From contig USGZ01000146.1 of assembly GCA_900554265.1 (NCBI GenBank), positions 1-5,217 of the forward strand: 5,217 nt of DNA. The letters are read 5' to 3'. Below are positions 1 through 5,217 of the stretch, piece after piece. Below the pieces are notes generated by a model. The model was given only the letters and a program-made list of their open reading frames with translations, did no database searches and was not told the origin of the DNA. Position numbers and translations under genes: made by a program. Origin of the DNA: an uncultured Porphyromonadaceae bacterium (GTDB taxonomy: Bacteria; Bacteroidota; Bacteroidia; Bacteroidales; Muribaculaceae). The stretch's first letter is position 1. Every line of letters begins with the position of its first letter.

Positions 1-2
1 CC

Positions 3-143
3 CGCCTACAATCCTTTCCAGATCACTTTATCTTTACTGGCACGCAAGGACAGCAGTTCGCTCAGGTAGGAAACGCCGTACCTCCTTTGCTGGCAGAAGC
101 TGTTGGTCTTGCACTCAAATCCATTTTAGAGGAGGGGTCTTAA
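3..143 (+). CDS. C5-cytosine DNA methyltransferase, C-terminal end (partial)
   Basis: Only the last 46 residues are present; the gene enters from before the window. The frame begins RLQSFPD, matching conserved motif IX of DNA (cytosine-5) methyltransferases, and continues to QVGNAVPPLLAEA, matching motif X (Q-x-GNAVPP), which helps form the S-adenosylmethionine pocket by packing against the N-terminal motif I. It ends LKSILEEGS and TAA at 141-143. The family methylates C5 of cytosine within a short target, usually to protect host DNA from a partner endonuclease. The next gene starts one base after the stop and looks like a NotI-family endonuclease, so this is very probably the protective half of a type II restriction-modification pair. 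The catalytic Pro-Cys motif and the target-recognition domain lie outside the window, so specificity cannot be read. Base composition is clearly lower in GC than the rest of the window. Confidence 0.9.
   Translation, partial: RLQSFPDHFIFTGTQGQQFAQVGNAVPPLLAEAVGLALKSILEEGS
129..137 (+). promoter_or_regulatory. Strong Shine-Dalgarno site for the endonuclease gene
   Basis: The stretch GAGGAGGGG lies inside the last codons of the methyltransferase and ends 7 bases before the ATG at 145. It supports that start and translationally coupled expression of the two genes. It is a much stronger Shine-Dalgarno site than any seen ahead of the Bacteroidota genes in this window, which suggests that this segment comes from a different kind of host, for example a Firmicute. 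Confidence 0.7.
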
Positions 144-144
144 A

Positions 145-561
145 ATGGCCGGATATATTTCAGAGTTTTTCGGTTATCGTGCAGAAGATAAATCCTCACA
201 AGCTGCAACAGCAGCAGCTCGTCAGGTTTGTCCTTTTCTCGGAACTCAATGCACAAAAGTTTTGTCGCGGGATAGAATTATTTCTGGAGTCTGTGCAGTT
301 CGACAGAAAACACCAGGGTCTCCGGATGTCATCTGTTGTCCAAATCGGATTTATGCCGAAGATTACAAGATGCTCCACTTAGTCGCGCAGCAGGCATTTG
401 GCTGTGAGTTAGGGCTTTACTCTGGGAGAGCAGCAGTAGAAAAAGCCAAAGCGGAAAATGGAGCTATTGCTGTTTTTGGGCATGGATGGGGCGGAGAGTT
501 ACGACTGCCCCAAAGGGCCGGGACAGGCTCCTACTTTGTTGATTGGGTGTTGGCACGCTTG
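145..561 (+). CDS. NotI-family type II restriction endonuclease, N-terminal fragment (truncated at a join)
   Basis: About 138 residues of a type II restriction endonuclease that resembles NotI, which cuts duplex DNA at an eight-base GC site. From memory of NotI, the shared signatures in order are ISEFFGYR near the start; four spaced cysteines at C29 (CPFL), C36, C50 (GVC) and C65 (CPNR), matching the Cys4 iron site of NotI; then GGEL at 116-119 and VDW at 132-134. E118 and D133 are 15 residues apart, the same spacing as NotI Glu145 and Asp160 of its PD-(D/E)xK core. Homology stops around A137-L139. The following Glu-x-Gln strand, which completes the active site, and the whole C-terminal half are missing (NotI is about 383 residues). 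The frame stays open to 2661 only because it runs antisense through the susC-like gene. The start follows the methyltransferase stop by one base and has a strong ribosome-binding site. As it stands the product would be inactive. The cleavage site cannot be predicted. Confidence 0.8.
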
Positions 562-2649
562 GATGGAGCCGGAGAGCTTGTTGTCGAACATCGAGAAGTC
601 GACGCCTACGTTCCAGTTGCGGGCTTTCTCCCACTTGAGGTTGGCGTTGACGTTACGTGCCGGACCCCATACCTGAATCCACTTGCCCTGGTAGTAGACA
701 TAGCCGAAGCCGGTCATGGTTGCCAGCGAGCGGTAGGAGTCGAAGTCCTGGTTGCCTGTCTCGCCGTAGTCGCCGCGGATCTTCAGGTCGTTGAGCCAGC
801 CGGCGGCGCCCTGCATGAATTCTTCCTGGCTGATACGCCAGCCCAGGGAGACGGCGGGGAAGTTGCCCCACTTGTTCTTCTTGCCGAACTTGGAGGAGCC
901 TTCGTGGCGCAGAGAGGCGGTCATCAGGTACTTGCCCTTGTAGTCGTAGCTTACGCGGCCGAAGAAGGCGATGAGCTTGGCGTCGTTCTTATAGGAACCC
1001 ATGCCTACGTTGCCTTCCTCGTTGGCCCACTGGCCGTTGCCGAGGTTGTCGGCGCCGAGGCCGTCGTTGGCGAAGTCCTTGTTGTCGGCGTTGAAGCCGG
1101 AGTTCTTGACGTACTGGTAGGAGTAGCCGAGCATAAGGCGCACGTTGTGGCCGCCGAACTTGCCGGAGTAGTTGGTGAGCCACTCGAGAATCTGCTGCGA
1201 GCTCTTGCTGTAGCTGCGGCTGCCCTCGCCGTCGTAGCCGTTGGCGATGGCAATGGTCGAGGTCGACGGGCGGAACCAGTAGTTGTCGTTGGAGCTCTCG
1301 TGGCCGGCGAAGGTCACCTGAGTCGAGAGGGTGCTGTTGCCCCAGTCCTGGCCTTCCTTAAAGAACAGGGGAAGGAGGTTGAGCTTGAGGGTACCGTCCC
1401 AGTCGAGAAGTTTGGTCTGGGCGCTGTTCTTCTCCAGGTTGATGAGCTCTACGGGGTTATAGCCTGCCGCCTGGCCGATGATGGCGGTGTAGCGGCCGGG
1501 GTTCTCGGAGTCCATGATGGGTGTGGTCGGGTTGATTTCCAGCGCGTTGCGGAAAACGTCCCAGGAAGCGATCTTGCGGTCGATGATACGCGGGGCGATG
1601 TTCACGTTGATGTTGAACAGGCCGCCCTTTGTGGTGTGGTTCACCGATGCGCGGGCGCCGTACTCCTCGCGGTTCGAGTAGCGGTCGACGCCGTCGGCGT
1701 TCTTGTAGTCGACGGAGGCGCGGTAGTTGGAGCGCTCGTTGCCGCCGCTGACGGTCAGAGTGTGCTGCGTGCTCCAGCCGGTGCGCGTAACGGCGTCCAG
1801 CCAGTCGTCGTTGCCCCCAAGGTCGTTGCCGTTGTACTGGCCGGCGCGATATACGCGGTACATGTCCGCGTCGAGCATCTTCAGGTCGTGGGTGGCCACG
1901 TTGGCGGCTACGTTGCCGGTGTAGGTGGTGTGTACCTCGCCGTCGCGCGCGCCCTTCTTTGTGGTTACGAGGATTACGCCGTTGGAGCCGCGTGTACCGT
2001 AGATGGCCGATGCGGCGCCGTCCTTGAGAATGTCGAAGGAGGCGATGTCGTTGGGGTTGAGGTTGGTGAGGTTACCGCCGGGAACACCGTCGATCACAAT
2101 CAGCGGGCCCAGGCCTGCGGCACGCGAGCTTACGCCGCGAATCTGGATGCTGGCCTGGTTGTTGGGGTCGCCGGCACCGGTGTTGGTGATCGACACGCCC
2201 GGCACTTTGCCCTGAATCATCATCGAGGGGTCGACCGACGAGGCTTTCAGAAAGTCGCGCTCGCTCACGTGCGAGATAGCGGAGGTAAGCTCTTTCTTGT
2301 CCATCGTGCCGTAGCCGATAACGACGACCTCGCTGAGGAGTTCGCTGTTCTCGGACAGTTCGATTGTGAGTTCGCTGCGGCCTTCGACGTTGACTTCCTT
2401 AGTCGTGAAGCCGACGTATGCCACCTCGAGGCGGGCGTCGACCGCGATTCCGGTAATACTGAAATTACCGTCGATATCCGTTACAGCATTTTTCGCCGCA
2501 TTACCTTTGACGAGAACAGAGGCGCCGATAAGCGGCTCGCCGTCGGTGGCGGATACCACCGTGCCGTTCACGTCGAGGGCATATGCCGAAAAACAGCTCA
2601 CTGCGGCTGCCAGCAGCAGTGTCAGGATTTTCTGCATTTTTTGTTTCAT
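499..2649 (-). CDS. SusC/RagA-family TonB-linked outer-membrane receptor, 3' end lost
   Basis: TonB-dependent outer-membrane transporter of the SusC type, which normally pairs with a SusD lipoprotein to import glycans or peptides. From the ATG at 2649: signal peptide residues 1-24 (cleavage after AYA); a CarboxypepD_reg-like (DUF4480-type) N-terminal domain at about 27-100 (VNGTVVSATDGEPLIGASV); the SusC hallmark VVVIGYG at 108-114; a plug domain at about 115-233 with VIDGVPGG and DGAASAIYGTRGSNGVI; then beta-barrel strands, including GKYLMTASLRHEGSSKFG, LGWRISQEEF and GDYGETGNQ. Homology ends at residue 696 (562-564). The last 20 codons to the TGA at 499-501 read into foreign DNA, so 300 or more C-terminal residues of a normal 1000-1100 are missing. 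An in-frame ATG at 2700 sits about at the predicted transcription start, so 2649 is preferred. The substrate is unknown. The gene follows the DUF6377 regulator in the same direction but has its own promoter. Confidence 0.88.
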   Translation of the reverse strand: MKQKMQKILTLLLAAAVSCFSAYALDVNGTVVSATDGEPLIGASVLVKGNAAKNAVTDIDGNFSITGIAVDARLEVAYVGFTTKEVNVEGRSELTIELSENSELLSEVVVIGYGTMDKKELTSAISHVSERDFLKASSVDPSMMIQGKVPGVSITNTGAGDPNNQASIQIRGVSSRAAGLGPLIVIDGVPGGNLTNLNPNDIASFDILKDGAASAIYGTRGSNGVILVTTKKGARDGEVHTTYTGNVAANVATHDLKMLDADMYRVYRAGQYNGNDLGGNDDWLDAVTRTGWSTQHTLTVSGGNERSNYRASVDYKNADGVDRYSNREEYGARASVNHTTKGGLFNINVNIAPRIIDRKIASWDVFRNALEINPTTPIMDSENPGRYTAIIGQAAGYNPVELINLEKNSAQTKLLDWDGTLKLNLLPLFFKEGQDWGNSTLSTQVTFAGHESSNDNYWFRPSTSTIAIANGYDGEGSRSYSKSSQQILEWLTNYSGKFGGHNVRLMLGYSYQYVKNSGFNADNKDFANDGLGADNLGNGQWANEEGNVGMGSYKNDAKLIAFFGRVSYDYKGKYLMTASLRHEGSSKFGKKNKWGNFPAVSLGWRISQEEFMQGAAGWLNDLKIRGDYGETGNQDFDSYRSLATMTGFGYVYYQGKWIQVWGPARNVNANLKWEKARNWNVGVDFSMFDNKLSGSIQACQHPINKVGACPGPLGQS
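553..564. other. Join between the restriction-modification segment and the Bacteroidota segment
   Basis: On the + strand the NotI-like match ends at about A137-L139 of the endonuclease (553-561). On the minus strand the SusC-like match ends at the Ile codon 562-564, after DNKLSGSI; the following QACQHPINK residues do not look like a SusC strand. The two homologies meet within about ten bases. GC content changes from about 49% to about 65% (hand counts of sample lines). I see no inverted terminal repeats, target duplication, transposase or attachment site. This fits an assembly chimera or an illegitimate-recombination breakpoint. Confidence 0.7.
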
Positions 2650-2702
2650 GTACTTAAATGATTGGTGTATGTTTGTTGGTATTTCTTTTAAGGCATGCAC
2701 CG

Positions 2703-2732
2703 CAAAATTAGCCCCCTGCCTGAGTACGGCAA
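2703..2732 (-). promoter_or_regulatory. Bacteroidota-type promoter of the susC-like gene
   Basis: Read on the minus strand, TTG at 2732-2730 and TAATTTTG at 2710-2703 are separated by 19 bases. This matches the Bacteroidota -33 (TTTG/TTG) and -7 (TAnnTTTG) elements used by the primary sigma factor. Transcription would begin near 2695-2700 and give a leader of roughly 50 bases before the ATG at 2649, which argues against a start at 2700. Confidence 0.65.
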
Positions 2733-2806
2733 GGGTATTAAATGAAAATTAAGGTTGAAAGTTTACTCAACAGACTGCACAGCAACAGCTTGCAATCCGT
2801 CGCGGA

Positions 2807-2833
2807 CAGCGTTAATTAAAATTGTAAACGCTG
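2807..2833. repeat. 7-bp inverted repeat between regulator and susC-like gene
   Basis: CAGCGTT (2807-2813) and AACGCTG (2827-2833) are perfect inverted copies separated by 13 AT-rich bases. Their start-to-start distance is 20 bp, about two helical turns. The repeat lies 39 bases beyond the stop of the regulator and about 75 bases upstream of the -33 element of the susC-like promoter. It could be a dimeric operator for that promoter, or a weak stem-loop at the 3' end of the regulator transcript. There is no T-run after the second arm on the minus strand, so a classical intrinsic terminator is not supported. Confidence 0.45.
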
Positions 2834-2871
2834 GATTTAAGGTGGAAATAAGAGCGTCTTTCCGCCCCGTC

Positions 2872-4548
2872 TCAGGGCTTGGGGATGCGCGTTACGCAGC
2901 GGTCGAAATCATCCTTCGCCACCAGGGATTTCGATTTCAGCTTAGTCTTGTAGACATAGACGGTATTGACCGAGAGATTAAGATACTTGGCGACCTCGGC
3001 AGGATTCTCGATGCCCAGGCGCATCAGGGCGTAGATGCGCACCTCGGTAGGCAGGCCCTTCTCCTCGTCCATCTCCATGCGTTCGTCCTCGGGGAAGAGG
3101 GCGTTGAACTCCTGCGGGAAGTTGGGGAAGAGTTTGAGGAAGGCGCTGTCGAAGGACATATACATACGCGCGCGCTCGTCCTTTATGCCGGTCTGGTGGA
3201 GGATGCGGGCCACCTCGTCGTACTGGTGAGTCTTGAGCTTGGCCAGGGCGCGCTTGACGTTGGCCTCGACCTCGCCGATGAAGTCGGTATTGCCCATCAG
3301 CGACTGGATGATATACTGGTCCTTGATTTCGACGGTTTCGCGCAGGCGTTCGTTGAGTTCCTTGAGGGTGTCGTAGCTCTGCTGGAGCGCCTCGGTCTTG
3401 CGGCGGATTTCCTCGTGCGACTCGGCCAGGATGCGGTTGCGGCGGCGCAGTTTGAAGAACAGCCACAGCGACAGCAGGAACAGTCCGACGACCACTATCA
3501 CCACGATCACCAGCAGGTAGACGCGGGCGGTGACCAGGCCGTAGCGCGTGCTCTCGATAACGGGGAGGACGCCGTTGATTTCGATCAGGCGGATGCGGGA
3601 GTTGAAGGCGCGTGCATCGTCAAGGGCCTGGTGGATGTAGCGGCCGGCGCGGTCAAGCTGACCCTCGCTGTGCATCAGCTGGGCCAGGTCCTTGGCGGCG
3701 GTAGTCTCGCGGGTGCAACTGCGGATGTCGTGGATGGCCGAGAGAGTCAGGTGCTCGGCGGCTTTCTCCTTGTCGCCCGCGGCCCAGTACTGGCGCCCGG
3801 CCTGCGAGTGTATCACGGCCAGCTCATGGTCGTCGATGGTGAAACTGTCCGGCAGGGCGGCATATAGCTCGGCGAGTTCCAGAACGGGTGCGTTCTCGAG
3901 GTCGCGCCGCTTGATCATGGCTTTGGCGTATTCGTAGCTGTCCGTCGGCGAAGTGGCCAGAATCTTGTTGTTGTATACGGCCAGGGAGTCGAGGTAACGC
4001 CAGCCCAGGGGCGTGGTAACGCCCGCATATGAGCTGATGTTGCTGTAATATGTGGTGCAGATGTTGTAGAAGGCCACCAGATTCTCGGGTGGGATGTCGG
4101 CCTCGTTGATTTCGCGGAGCATCTCGTCGGCCTCGCGGAAAAGGCCTACGGAGTTGTAGCACTCCATCCGTGCGATTCGGGCGAGCGTGATTTTGCGGAT
4201 GTCGTTATCGTCGGCCACGCCGAGGTCGTACATCCTGCTGGCGTAGAAAAAGGCCGAATCGTACTGGAAGTTCTTGTACTCGCGGTAGAGTTCCTCGCAG
4301 AGCGAGAAACGCAGTGCCGGCGTGCCGGCATTGCGGAACCGGCGGCTGAGTCCCCTGATGTATTCTTCCTTATTCTCGTTGAGCGATGCGGACCGGACGA
4401 GTTCGCTGTCGAGCACGCTGAGCAGGGAATCGACATCGGAAGCATATCCGGCGAGTGCCGACACAAGCACACAAACCATCGCCGCAGCCCTTCCGAAAGA
4501 CCGCAACAGACCGATAGATGTGCACATTAACTTCCTTACCTTTTCCAT
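2872..4548 (-). CDS. DUF6377-type membrane-spanning transcriptional regulator with TPR-like sensor region (SusR-like architecture)
   Basis: 558 residues from the ATG at 4548. In order: an N-terminal signal/membrane segment at about 21-36 (ending ALAGYA); a helical, TPR-like region at about 40-310, presumably periplasmic; a strongly hydrophobic helix at about 343-365 (VYLLVIVVIVVVGLFLLSLW) followed by KLRRRNR, which places the rest in the cytoplasm; a coiled coil at about 370-418; and a C-terminal part with the family signature (SFDSAFLKLFPNFPQEFNALFP, here split as F-x-KLFPNFPQEFNALFPE) leading to a helix-turn-helix at about 513-543 (PAEVAKYLNLSVNTVYVYK). Proteins of this design in Bacteroidota are one-component regulators often found beside susCD loci; SusR of Bacteroides thetaiotaomicron has a comparable layout. 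The role is therefore inferred to be ligand-responsive control of the adjacent susC-like gene. In-frame ATGs at 4614 and 4527 are alternatives; 4614 lies upstream of the best promoter and is unlikely. The gene appears intact. Confidence 0.85.
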   Translation of the reverse strand: MEKVRKLMCTSIGLLRSFGRAAAMVCVLVSALAGYASDVDSLLSVLDSELVRSASLNENKEEYIRGLSRRFRNAGTPALRFSLCEELYREYKNFQYDSAFFYASRMYDLGVADDNDIRKITLARIARMECYNSVGLFREADEMLREINEADIPPENLVAFYNICTTYYSNISSYAGVTTPLGWRYLDSLAVYNNKILATSPTDSYEYAKAMIKRRDLENAPVLELAELYAALPDSFTIDDHELAVIHSQAGRQYWAAGDKEKAAEHLTLSAIHDIRSCTRETTAAKDLAQLMHSEGQLDRAGRYIHQALDDARAFNSRIRLIEINGVLPVIESTRYGLVTARVYLLVIVVIVVVGLFLLSLWLFFKLRRRNRILAESHEEIRRKTEALQQSYDTLKELNERLRETVEIKDQYIIQSLMGNTDFIGEVEANVKRALAKLKTHQYDEVARILHQTGIKDERARMYMSFDSAFLKLFPNFPQEFNALFPEDERMEMDEEKGLPTEVRIYALMRLGIENPAEVAKYLNLSVNTVYVYKTKLKSKSLVAKDDFDRCVTRIPKP

Positions 4549-4566
4549 AATCGAGAAAACTCGCGG

Positions 4567-4597
4567 CAAATTTAATGCAATTTTAATTTTTCTGCAA
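4567..4597 (-). promoter_or_regulatory. Bacteroidota-type promoter of the DUF6377 regulator
   Basis: On the minus strand, TTG at 4597-4595 is followed after 20 bases by TAAATTTG at 4574-4567, a full match to TAnnTTTG. Transcription would start near 4560, giving a very short leader before the ATG at 4548 (or about 30 bases before the alternative ATG at 4527). It rules against translation from the ATG at 4614. Confidence 0.6.
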
Positions 4598-4639
4598 GTT
4601 TTTCTAAGAATCACGTCATCATAACATCGGAACTTTCCC

Positions 4640-4657
4640 GATTAATCATGATTAATC
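4640..4657. repeat. Perfect 18-bp palindrome in the divergent intergenic region
   Basis: GATTAATCATGATTAATC is identical to its own reverse complement. Its two halves are each the self-complementary octamer GATTAATC, so it is also a direct repeat at a spacing of 10 bp, one helical turn. It sits between the two divergent promoters, about 43 bases upstream of the -33 element of the regulator promoter and 114 bases upstream of that of the HD gene. The form is that of a dimer-binding operator. The binding protein is unknown; autoregulation by the DUF6377 protein is one possibility. Confidence 0.55.
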
Positions 4658-4771
4658 CCGGAATCCGCCGCAACGACTAAAACCAATTCCCAAATATTTT
4701 CATCACAAAAGAACTGCATTATCAAAAATAAGCAGTAACTTTATGATGGAATAAATATTCTTCCTTCGAGA

Positions 4772-4803
4772 TTTGAATTATTCGGCGGATTTTGCTATAT
4801 TTG
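4772..4803 (+). promoter_or_regulatory. Bacteroidota-type promoter of the HD-domain gene
   Basis: TTTG at 4772-4775 and TATATTTG at 4796-4803 are separated by 20 bases, an exact match to both consensus elements. Transcription would start near 4810, giving a leader of about 18 bases before the ATG at 4828. The leader is A-rich (AATAACAACTTCAATCA) and has no Shine-Dalgarno site, as is usual in Bacteroidota. Confidence 0.7.
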
Positions 4804-4827
4804 TTGGAGCAATAACAACTTCAATCA

Positions 4828-5217
4828 ATGATAATGAACCAAGCCAAAGCGACCAATGCGATGGTCGACCTGTGCCTTAAAATCGCCGTGGAAGCCCACC
4901 GCGGGCAATATGACCTCGACGGAAATCCCGTAATTCTCCATCCGCTGACCGTCGGCCTCGCCGGAACGACTCCCTACGAACAATGCGCCGGATTCCTCCA
5001 CGACGTGGTCGAAGACACCGACTATACCTTCGACGACCTTCTGCGCCTCGGCGTCGACGCCGAGATTGTCGACGCCCTGCGCCTGCTCACCCACGAAAGC
5101 GGCACGGACTACATGGACTACGTGCGCCGCATCGCCGAATCCGGCAACCGGCTGGCCATCGCCGTCAAACTCAACGACCTGCACCACAACCTCCAGCGCG
5201 GCCGCGCCTCCGGCATC
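4828..5217 (+). CDS. Small HD-domain phosphohydrolase of the RelA/SpoT hydrolase type (3' end outside window)
   Basis: The frame is open for 130 codons to the window edge. It reads as a single HD domain like the (p)ppGpp hydrolase domain of Rel/SpoT and of stand-alone Mesh1-type enzymes. Metal and catalytic positions are in order: HRGQ at 24-27, H38 in the HP motif, H58-D59 (LHDVVEDT) with E62-D63, LLTH at 86-89, and KLNDLHHNL at 114-122 with D117 and N121. Their spacing matches the His, His-Asp, Glu-Asp and Asp-x3-Asn pattern of the family. The domain starts at the N terminus, so nothing precedes it; the fold would end about 30-40 residues after the window edge, although a following synthetase domain cannot be excluded. 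Likely role: cytosolic, metal-dependent hydrolysis of (p)ppGpp or another nucleotide; the substrate is inferred only. An ATG at 4834 is a close alternative start. The gene is divergent from the regulator and has its own promoter. Confidence 0.8.
   Translation, partial: MIMNQAKATNAMVDLCLKIAVEAHRGQYDLDGNPVILHPLTVGLAGTTPYEQCAGFLHDVVEDTDYTFDDLLRLGVDAEIVDALRLLTHESGTDYMDYVRRIAESGNRLAIAVKLNDLHHNLQRGRASGI

Noticed and set aside
196..378. 60-codon minus-strand frame opposite the endonuclease
   Set aside because: No family resemblance or start signal, and it overlaps the NotI-like coding sequence.
540..620. IS end or integration site at the join
   Set aside because: No terminal inverted repeat, target-site duplication, tRNA end or transposase/integrase frame could be found on either side.
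565..2661. Long + strand open frame continuing from the endonuclease
   Set aside because: It is antisense to a clear SusC-family gene with signal peptide, plug and barrel motifs, and its translation is low-complexity Val/Ala/Gly-rich text with no family resemblance.
2650..2700. N-terminal extension of the SusC-like protein to the ATG at 2700
   Set aside because: The extension would put 17 non-signal-like residues ahead of a good signal peptide, and the ATG coincides with the predicted transcription start.
2834..2871. Possible intrinsic terminator just after the regulator stop (GGAAA ... TTTCC)
   Set aside because: Only a 5-bp AT-rich stem with a 10-base loop and no T-run; too weak to annotate.
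2978..3466. 162-codon minus-strand frame and other short frames inside the regulator
   Set aside because: Arg/Pro/Gly-rich out-of-frame translations typical of GC-rich shadow frames overlapping a well-supported gene.
2755..3867. 370-codon + strand open frame
   Set aside because: It lies opposite the DUF6377 gene, whose translation has recognisable transmembrane, coiled-coil and helix-turn-helix parts; the + frame has none and no promoter or ribosome site.
4825..5187. 120-codon minus-strand open frame
   Set aside because: It is antisense to the HD-domain gene, which has a consensus promoter and all family motifs in the + frame.

Overview
Most of the window (about 560 to the end) looks like chromosomal DNA of a Bacteroidota species, probably Bacteroidales. 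The evidence is a SusC/RagA-type TonB-dependent receptor, a membrane-spanning regulator of the DUF6377 type, and three promoters matching the Bacteroidota pattern TTG/TTTG, 19-20 bases, TAnnTTTG. Sample lines counted by hand give about 65% GC in this part. I cannot fix the genus; a GC-rich gut lineage such as Alistipes would fit, but that is inference.

The first ~560 bases are different: about 49% GC by hand count, with a strong Shine-Dalgarno site of a kind Bacteroidota rarely use. They hold the tail of a C5-cytosine DNA methyltransferase (3-143) and, one base later, the N-terminal part of a NotI-family restriction endonuclease (145 to about 561). Together these are the end of a type II restriction-modification operon on the + strand.

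At about 553-564 the endonuclease homology stops, and at the same point the SusC homology coming from the other strand stops. Two convergent genes are therefore both cut at one point, with no IS end, terminal repeat or att site visible. The likeliest reading is a chimeric assembly join; a real rearrangement is the alternative. The very long + strand reading frame from 145 to 2661 is an artefact of this join running into antisense SusC.

Layout after the join: SusC-like receptor on the minus strand (start 2649, 3' end lost, so any susD partner is lost too); a 222-base intergenic region with its promoter and a 7-bp inverted repeat; the DUF6377 regulator on the minus strand (start about 4548, stop at 2872); a 279-base divergent intergenic region with two outward promoters and a perfect 18-bp palindrome; and, on the + strand, the start of a small HD-domain protein of the RelA/SpoT hydrolase type (4828 to window end). 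The regulator lies directly upstream of the receptor in the same orientation. This is the usual layout of a nutrient-uptake locus in which a SusR-like regulator controls a SusC/SusD pair. The HD gene is divergent and need not belong to that locus.
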